DNA of 64,000 nt, taken from Klebsiella huaxiensis (GTDB lineage Bacteria; Pseudomonadota; Gammaproteobacteria; Enterobacterales; Enterobacteriaceae). The DNA lies in contig NZ_CP036175.1 in assembly GCF_003261575.2 (NCBI RefSeq), positions 2,976,001 to 3,040,000 of the forward strand, written 5' to 3'. Below the pieces are notes generated by a model. It made no database searches, had not been told where the DNA came from, and saw only the letters and a list, made by a program, of their open reading frames with translations. Shown one piece after another: positions 59,222 through 64,000 of the stretch. Both the position numbers and the translations under genes were made by a program. Numbering within the stretch: the first letter of the stretch is position 1; each line of letters begins with the position of its first letter.

Positions 59222-59954
59222 CGGCGGCTCCTTGCGTTAAGTGGTGGCGAATAGAGGCTAAGGTGGTCTCCAGCGCCTGCTGAACATAGGCTTGTCCGTT
59301 CTCTTCGCAGGCGCAGGTGGGGTCGCCCAGCACGGCGTAATCAGAAAATTCGGTCCAGCGAATCGGTTGATAGCGGAAATTCTGTGGAAATACCGGATAG
59401 TACGCACGGGCGTTCGCCATGGTGACAAACTCCGGGGCCAGCGCCAGCATCAGCGAGGTTTCGACCTCATCGGCATGCATATAGCCGGGATAAGCCACCG
59501 CCGAAGTTTGCCGCTTTTGCACCTCCTGCTCCATACCTGCCCAGCTGTAGCTGAGCAGCGTGATGCCTTTCTCCTTAAGCTGGCGGGAAGCCGCTTTAAT
59601 GGCGTCAAAATTGCCGTAATGCGCGTTAATCACCGCCGTGGTGGTAATGCCGTAGCCGGCCATATTCTCCGCCAGCGACACCAGCATCGACGTCAGTTGT
59701 TCATTGCCGATATCAATGGCCCCCGCGTGACCGCGCAGCGACCACACCTGGCTGTAGGAAATAACGGGCAGGCTCAGCGCGCACTCGCCCAACTGTTCAT
59801 CGAGCAACGCGCAAAAGCGCTCGGCCAGCAGGTTGTCGGTATCCAGCGGCAGGTGATCGCCGTGTGGCTCGACCGCACCCAGCGGCAGCAAGGCAATCTG
59901 CGCCTTCTGCAGTGCGAGCCGGGCTTCACGTTCATTTAAATGGTGCAGCTTCAT
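59193..59954 (-). CDS. Creatininase-family hydrolase
   Basis: A 253-residue metal-dependent amidohydrolase of the creatininase/formamide hydrolase family. The metal motif is LGAVEPHGDHLPLDTD (Glu29, His34, Asp38/40), then VINAHYGN (usually NGHGGN, with the His kept) and HADEVETSLML (Glu). Family members open creatinine or lactam-like rings or hydrolyse formamides. Its place between a phosphotriesterase-type lactonase (11-bp gap) and PTS EIIA suggests a ring-opening or amide-cleaving step on a sugar derivative. Confidence 0.87.
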   Translation of the reverse strand: MKLHHLNEREARLALQKAQIALLPLGAVEPHGDHLPLDTDNLLAERFCALLDEQLGECALSLPVISYSQVWSLRGHAGAIDIGNEQLTSMLVSLAENMAGYGITTTAVINAHYGNFDAIKAASRQLKEKGITLLSYSWAGMEQEVQKRQTSAVAYPGYMHADEVETSLMLALAPEFVTMANARAYYPVFPQNFRYQPIRWTEFSDYAVLGDPTCACEENGQAYVQQALETTLASIRHHLTQGAADDRKPVDKR

Positions 59955-59965
59955 TGCACCTCTCC

Positions 59966-60937
59966 TTAACCAAAAGCGAAGTAACGCGCAGGATTTTCGA
60001 CAAAGAAATCATGCAGTAACGCTTCGCCGTCAAACCCTGCCTCCCGCGCCTCTTCAATGAATCTTGGTCGCCAGTCGCTAAGGATGAACTTCAGCCCCAG
60101 CCCCCCTTTGCCGTAATGCGCGCTCATCGATTTGCGGGCAAAATCGCCACCTATGAGGATTTGTTTTTGGTAACCCCGCTGGCATAACGCCAGAATGGCC
60201 TGGGTGCGGATGTGTTCAGGGTGATATTTGATGCGGCTGATACCGTCAAAAGAGAGAAACGCCCCGGTGTTGGCGATCTGACGGTGCAGCCAGGGATCGG
60301 GATTGCGATCCATATGGGCAAAACATAAACGGGAAAGATCCAGCCCCAGACGGGTAAAAATCTGCGCCTGTTCTAATCCCATGGTCCCCATTTCCGTATG
60401 GCTGTGCATCGGTGCGCCAGTGCGCTGCTGGGCGCGGACAATGACTTCCATGGTTTTTCTCTCTAACGGAGAAATCGTGTTATATCCCGTACCACACTTC
60501 ACTACCCCGGCCCGATGCGGGGTTCCTTCGATCCCCTCGGTGACTTCGTGGCAGACGTGCTCAACCAGTTCATCAATTTCTGAATTGGCAATCCAGTCAG
60601 CAAAACTTTGTGAAAAACCTGGACGCAGGCTGCTCCACAGAAAGCCTTTGTTAAAACCGGCGGTGGCGATAATGTGCAGTTGCTGACGCCGGGCCATTTC
60701 GGCGACGGTTGCCGCATGGCGACCGTAATCCGGGGCGGTGGCGTCGTAGATAGCGTTGCCACCAGCCAGACGGAAATCACTTAACTCACGCTCGGAAGCC
60801 CGCGGGTCATCCAGCAAAAGGTCGTCATCCTGACGTTCTGCCCAATAAGGTGGAATACAGTAGATATGATCGTGGCTGTAGGTCACGCCCAGTTGATTAG
60901 CGGCAATATCGCCGTTTAAGGTACGAATGATGCCCAT
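59966..60937 (-). CDS. Phosphotriesterase-family hydrolase, probable phospho-sugar lactonase
   Basis: A 323-residue TIM barrel with all binuclear-metal ligands of the PTE family: His22/His24 in YSHDHIY, bridging Lys147 in GVVKCGTGYN, His180 in MHSHTEMG, His208 in CFAHMDRN and Asp265 in IGGDFAR. I chose the ATG at 60937 (GGGGAG upstream); a 14-codon longer frame runs into the operator. PTE relatives encoded with UlaA-type PTS genes hydrolyse phosphorylated aldonolactones, such as D-xylono-lactone-5-phosphate. First gene of the operon. Confidence 0.9.
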   Translation of the reverse strand: MGIIRTLNGDIAANQLGVTYSHDHIYCIPPYWAERQDDDLLLDDPRASERELSDFRLAGGNAIYDATAPDYGRHAATVAEMARRQQLHIIATAGFNKGFLWSSLRPGFSQSFADWIANSEIDELVEHVCHEVTEGIEGTPHRAGVVKCGTGYNTISPLERKTMEVIVRAQQRTGAPMHSHTEMGTMGLEQAQIFTRLGLDLSRLCFAHMDRNPDPWLHRQIANTGAFLSFDGISRIKYHPEHIRTQAILALCQRGYQKQILIGGDFARKSMSAHYGKGGLGLKFILSDWRPRFIEEAREAGFDGEALLHDFFVENPARYFAFG

Positions 60938-60989
60938 GTTTCTTGCTCCCCGGAACGGATAAGAAGGTGCTTTCAACATAGGATAGCGC

Positions 60990-61007
60990 CACTTGTCCAG
61001 TCAAGTG
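60990..61007. promoter_or_regulatory. Inverted repeat CACTTG..CAAGTG, candidate GntR/UTRA operator
   Basis: CACTTGTCCAGTCAAGTG has 6-bp perfect arms plus a further inner pair. On the minus strand it contains a possible -35 TTGACT, with TATGTT 18 bases downstream as -10, so binding here would block the promoter of the lactonase/PTS operon. Sequence form fits HutC-type GntR sites. Confidence 0.6.
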
Positions 61008-61352
61008 ATCAAGTTCGCATCAATAATACAAAATTCTTATCTGTGAGCCAGGTCTGATGTTCAAGTTTTAACCCGTCAAGCGTGCCCCATTATTACTTGA
61101 TTACGCGTTGTGCACTTCAGGTGAAGTGACGTTGTCACATACAATTTTATCAAAGGGAAAGTTATTCTGATGGAATAAAATCTGCCACTTTGCGTCATGA
61201 ATTAATTATTTTACCTTTAAAAACAGAGAAATGGACACTCAAGTAAAACAATAAGTTTCAGGCTAATAATTACATTAATTGATTAAAATGTTTAATTGAA
61301 TGAATCGATAAAAGGAGTATTGTTAAAAACAATGATGAGCGGAGATAAGTAA
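61008..61352. promoter_or_regulatory. Intergenic region between PTS operon and small unknown gene
   Basis: The 345-bp AT-rich gap contains the second matS site (61126-61138) and the promoter of the 82-residue protein. Apart from these I see no gene or clear repeat. Confidence 0.4.
61126..61138. other. matS site (MatP binding), second copy
   Basis: GTGACGTTGTCAC, identical to the site at 50-62 and an exact fit to the matS consensus. Intergenic. Confidence 0.85.
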
Positions 61353-61601
61353 ATGTTACGAGATTTTTTATTGGTAGAAAAAGAAGATCGCCTTGTTGAA
61401 CAACAATGCGCAAGCGACGATAAGATAAACGCAACGGATGTCACTGAATGGATCATTATTAATAGCAACGGCGACAAAAAAGGCCGCGTGGCCTTATTTA
61501 ATCAGTTTACTACCCGTCGTTCGTATTGTGTGAATTACCGCATAACGCAGTTTGATAATAGCGGACGAGTTGTTGTCGACCGCCTGGCGGATTCCATTTA
61601 A
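61353..61601 (+). CDS. Unknown 82-residue protein
   Basis: I do not recognise this protein. It is soluble, with an acidic N-terminal half (LVEKEDRLVEQQCASDDKIN) and a beta-strand-like C-terminal half (EWIIINSNGDKKGRVALFNQ, YCVNYRITQFDNSGRVVVDR). GGAG lies eight bases before the ATG, and a strong 12-bp hairpin follows the stop, so expression as a single gene is likely. Confidence 0.65.
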   Translation: MLRDFLLVEKEDRLVEQQCASDDKINATDVTEWIIINSNGDKKGRVALFNQFTTRRSYCVNYRITQFDNSGRVVVDRLADSI

Positions 61602-61622
61602 TTACTAAAAACCCCTCCAGCG

Positions 61623-61652
61623 GCTAAGAGCCTAATGACATAGGCTCTTAGC
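61623..61652 (+). terminator. Hairpin after the 82-residue gene
   Basis: GCTAAGAGCCTA and TAGGCTCTTAGC form a perfect 12-bp stem with a 6-base loop, 21 bp after the stop codon. There is no T-run, but the stem is strong. Confidence 0.6.
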
Positions 61653-61793
61653 TACGCCCCCTCTCCTCAGCGCCTGAAATTCCTTTGACCTGTAACATAA
61701 ACGCGACACCGTTCTCATTACCATTTTATTGCTGTGGTTAATCTAAACGTGTGTGTCTCCGTACACACGTTTTTCTATCAACAAGGAAGGTAC

Positions 61794-62018
61794 ATGTTTC
61801 CAGAACACAGAGAGTTGATTTCTCGATTGAAAACCTCGCACTCACGCTTTCAATCGCTATTCGAAAAACATAACGCACTCGATCACGATATTTCCCGGAT
61901 AGAAGGAGCTGACGGCAAAGGATACAGTCTTGAACTTGTTCATATGAAGAAAGAAAAACTTCTGTTGAAGGATGAGTTACTGAAAATCCTCCAACATGAG
62001 AGCCTGAATCAGGCCTGA
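61794..62018 (+). CDS. ydcH: YdcH-family protein (DUF465)
   Basis: A 74-residue alpha-helical protein. FPEHRELISRLKTSHSRFQS, EKHNALDHDISRIEG and MKKEKLLLKDELLKILQHES match E. coli YdcH of the DUF465 family. Its function is unknown. I chose the ATG at 61794, preceded by AAGGAAGG; a frame 20 codons longer overlaps the promoter. A good intrinsic terminator follows. Confidence 0.88.
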   Translation: MFPEHRELISRLKTSHSRFQSLFEKHNALDHDISRIEGADGKGYSLELVHMKKEKLLLKDELLKILQHESLNQA

Positions 62019-62028
62019 CGCTTCGATT

Positions 62029-62050
62029 AAGGCCGCCAGATAGCGGCCTT
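62029..62050 (+). terminator. Rho-independent terminator of ydcH
   Basis: AAGGCCGC and GCGGCCTT form a perfect 8-bp stem with loop CAGATA and are followed by TCTTCTCT. It also lies between converging genes. Confidence 0.8.
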
Positions 62051-62068
62051 TCTTCTCTCAGCTTCGGG

Positions 62069-62905
62069 CTACGAACGGATAAACGCCAGCAGATCGGCGT
62101 TAATCACATCCGCATGGGTGGTATGCATACCGTGCGGATAGCCGGGGTAAATTTTCAGCTGGCTATCAGACAGTAGTTTATCCTGCAATATCGCCGCGTT
62201 CTGATAGGGAACAACCTGATCATCATCCCCCTGCATAACCAGTACCGGTAGCGTAATGGCTTTTAAATCCTCGGTCTGATCGGTTTCAGAAAACGCCTTA
62301 ATCCCCTCATAGTGTGCCTGCGCACTGCCAATCATGCCCTGCCGCCACCAGTTCTGAATGGTGCCTTGCGACACTTCTGCGCCATCGCGGTTAAAGCCAT
62401 AAAAAGGCCCGGACGCGACGTCGAGATAAAACTGCGCGCGGTTAGCAGCCAGCGCCTGGCGAAAACCATCAAAAACTTCAACAGGCGTACCGCCTGGATT
62501 GCTGTCCGTTTTGACCATCAACGGCGGCACGGCGCTGATAAGCACCGCTTTGGCAACCCGACCCTGCGGTTGGCCATACTGTGCAACATAGCGCGCAACC
62601 TGCCCGCCACCGGTAGAATGCCCGATATGCACGGCGTTATGCAGATCCAGATGTTCCGCCACAGCCGAAGCGTCCGCGGCGTAATGATCCATATCATGAC
62701 CTTCACTCACCTGATCTGAGCGACCATGACCGCGTCGGTCAATAGCAATCACCCGGAAGCCTTCAGCCAGAAAAAACAGCATCTGGTTATCCCAATCATC
62801 CGCGCTTAACGGCCAGCCATGGTGAAACACTATGGGCTGCGCATCCCTGGAACCCCAGTCTTTATAGAAAATATTAACGCCGTCTTTGGTTGTCACAAAT
62901 GCCAT
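62069..62905 (-). CDS. Alpha/beta hydrolase, non-haem chloroperoxidase/arylesterase type
   Basis: A 278-residue cytosolic hydrolase. VFHHGWPLSADDWDNQM is the oxyanion region; the nucleophile elbow is HIGHSTGGGQVARYV (Ser near 98); Asp lies in VMQGDDDQVVPY and the catalytic His in YPGYPHGMHTTH. This is the cofactor-free chloroperoxidase (perhydrolase/arylesterase) branch. GAGGAG precedes the ATG. The carboxymuconolactone-decarboxylase-type gene at the right edge is on the same strand 453 bp away. Confidence 0.88.
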   Translation of the reverse strand: MAFVTTKDGVNIFYKDWGSRDAQPIVFHHGWPLSADDWDNQMLFFLAEGFRVIAIDRRGHGRSDQVSEGHDMDHYAADASAVAEHLDLHNAVHIGHSTGGGQVARYVAQYGQPQGRVAKAVLISAVPPLMVKTDSNPGGTPVEVFDGFRQALAANRAQFYLDVASGPFYGFNRDGAEVSQGTIQNWWRQGMIGSAQAHYEGIKAFSETDQTEDLKAITLPVLVMQGDDDQVVPYQNAAILQDKLLSDSQLKIYPGYPHGMHTTHADVINADLLAFIRS

Positions 62906-63358
62906 GCTACAAACTCCTCTATTGAGAAAACAAGGCTGCTGGCTGACGCCTACAGTAAGTCGGGTATAAAGGTTGAATGTTCTGTCTGGTGGCTATCATG
63001 TCTCGTGGGCATGAAAATGGTTTGGCTGAAAAAGTGTAGATGATTTTTGGCGATGCGGGACGTTCACATTTCACTGTGCGTTTGAAGGCACCAGATGCTT
63101 GATCGGAATGAGTGTCGTGTTACGTGATAATGAATCCATTTCATCAATAAAAATAGGCTCAACCGCATTGTTAAAAGTGGCCATTCAAGGTTATCTCAAT
63201 GCCCATCTTGAGCAAAAAACCTATGTTTTTAATACGGTTAATAAAGCAGGGAGCCGTTTATGGCTCCTCATCACGCGTGATAGTCACCACTTCAGCACCT
63301 GACAGGTTAAAGCGCGGCAAAGATAAACAGCCCGGTGCTGAGAGTTTTAAACATAGGC
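62906..63358. other. 453-bp gap with one possible small gene
   Basis: This gap separates two minus-strand genes and probably contains the promoter of the hydrolase. The only coding candidate is the plus-strand frame at 63108-63302. A stretch at 63303-63358 shows nothing distinctive. Confidence 0.3.
63108..63302 (+). CDS. Possible 64-residue protein of unknown function
   Basis: A plus-strand frame of 64 codons (MSVVLRDNESISSIKIGSTA, then LLKVAIQGYLNAHLEQKTYV and a C-terminal SRLWLLITRDSHHFST) with plausible codon use, opposite to its neighbours. The ribosome site is poor: GGA directly abuts the ATG, and a TTG three codons earlier is an alternative. It may be a real small gene or a chance frame. 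Confidence 0.35.
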   Translation: MSVVLRDNESISSIKIGSTALLKVAIQGYLNAHLEQKTYVFNTVNKAGSRLWLLITRDSHHFST

Positions 63359-64000
63359 TCATCTAACCAGACCCCGAGCGCGCAGAACTTCGCCAACCAC
63401 CGGCGCGGCGGAAAAAGCATTGGGCCATCCCGCATAGAACGCCGCGTTAGTCACTATCTCGCCGGCCTCTTGCGCCGTAAGACCGTTGTCCATCGCCCGA
63501 TTAAGATGATAGCCAATCTGCGCACTTTGCCCGGCAGCAATCAGCGCACTCACCGTTACCAGGCTGCGATCACGCGGCTTCAGCCCCGGTCTCTGCCACA
63601 GGTCAAGGAAAAGCGGATCGGTGGTGAACTTTACAAGCCCTGGGGAAATGGGGCCGACGCTCTTTTCTACCGTGGCCGAACGCTGGCTTTCAACCTCCTG
63701 GTTGAGGGGAAGCAGCGTCGGTGAGGCCGCCGCCAGCTGCTCTTGGCTAATACCACGAGCGGCAAAAATATCTTTCGTCACGGCGATGGCGGACATGGCG
63801 TTTGGCCAGCCGGAATAAAAGGCCAGGTGAGTAATCACCTCGGAGACTTCAGCCGGGGTGACCTCGTTATCGAGGGCGATTTCAATGTAATGCTTCAGCT
63901 CAGCGGGCTGATTGCGGGCAATAAGAATAGCGATGGTGACGATACTTCGGTCGCGCAGCGAGAGTTCATTTCTCTTCCAGAGATCCTCAGCCAGGACTTC
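63359..64000 (-). CDS. Carboxymuconolactone-decarboxylase-family protein, two CMD domains, cut by the window edge
   Basis: The frame stays open to the last base of the window, so the N-terminus lies outside. The visible 213 residues hold two CMD repeats: LSLRDRSIVTIAILIARNQP with HLAFYSGWPNAMSA, and LKPRDRSLVTVSALIAAGQS with NAAFYAGWPNAFSA. The doubled form is found in stand-alone enzymes that act on lactone or peroxide substrates; no catalytic CxxC of AhpD is seen. A GTG at 63838 could be mistaken for the start, but the protein homology continues upstream of it. Confidence 0.85.
   Translation of the reverse strand, partial: EVLAEDLWKRNELSLRDRSIVTIAILIARNQPAELKHYIEIALDNEVTPAEVSEVITHLAFYSGWPNAMSAIAVTKDIFAARGISQEQLAAASPTLLPLNQEVESQRSATVEKSVGPISPGLVKFTTDPLFLDLWQRPGLKPRDRSLVTVSALIAAGQSAQIGYHLNRAMDNGLTAQEAGEIVTNAAFYAGWPNAFSAAPVVGEVLRARGLVR

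Overview
The window is a chromosomal segment of an enterobacterium (Enterobacteriaceae, Citrobacter/Salmonella-like; genus not settled). The evidence is orthologues of dgcM, digH, ydcH and ttrRSBCA that can be recognised from protein sequence, an enterobacterial REP element at the left edge, and three terminus signals: a XerCD dif site differing from the E. coli site at one terminal base (18571-18598) and two exact matS (MatP) sites (50-62 and 61126-61138). The segment therefore lies in the Ter macrodomain and crosses the chromosome-dimer resolution point, a place where accessory clusters often accumulate.

Left part (1-18.4 kb): a LacI-regulated sugar/inositol-type dehydrogenase and TIM-barrel isomerase pair; the diguanylate cyclase DgcM; a secreted alpha/beta hydrolase; a 33-residue membrane protein with a CRP-like site; a periplasmic redox operon (peroxiredoxin, short DsbD-like protein, ECF sigma factor, NrsF-type anti-sigma); an RND pump lacking a fusion protein, with a TetR regulator and a 33-bp palindrome; SnoaL-like protein and digH; an EAL phosphodiesterase; and an orphan NqrE-like subunit. 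dif follows in a 298-bp gap.

Middle (18.7-40.5 kb): a nucleotidyltransferase; a mannose-family PTS operon (RpiR/SIS regulator, EIIA, EIIB, EIIC, EIID, tyrosine phosphatase). This operon is split by a complete 5,694-bp Tn3-family (Tn21-like) transposon inserted exactly in the stop/start overlap of EIIC and EIID, with perfect 38-bp inverted repeats and a TATGA duplication. Then come a Fur-boxed TonB receptor/YncE-like pair and the tetrathionate respiration locus ttrRS-ttrBCA, followed by the frameshifted remnant of a TetR gene.

Right part (41-64 kb): a long minus-strand catabolic cluster for an unidentified compound, probably an N-heterocycle or cyclic amide (GntR regulator, three amidohydrolases, complete peptide-type ABC transporter, SnoaL protein, NodB/PuuE-type deacetylase) with a divergent FAD oxidase. 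Two copies of the palindrome ATTGCTAGCAAT mark its control points. Then a second methionine aminopeptidase overlapping a ParD-like gene; a seven-gene operon with an ascorbate-family PTS, phosphotriesterase-type lactonase, creatininase-family hydrolase, SIS protein and GntR/UTRA regulator; a small unknown gene; ydcH; a chloroperoxidase-type hydrolase; and a carboxymuconolactone-decarboxylase gene running off the right edge. No rRNA, tRNA, CRISPR array, integron or resistance gene was seen.
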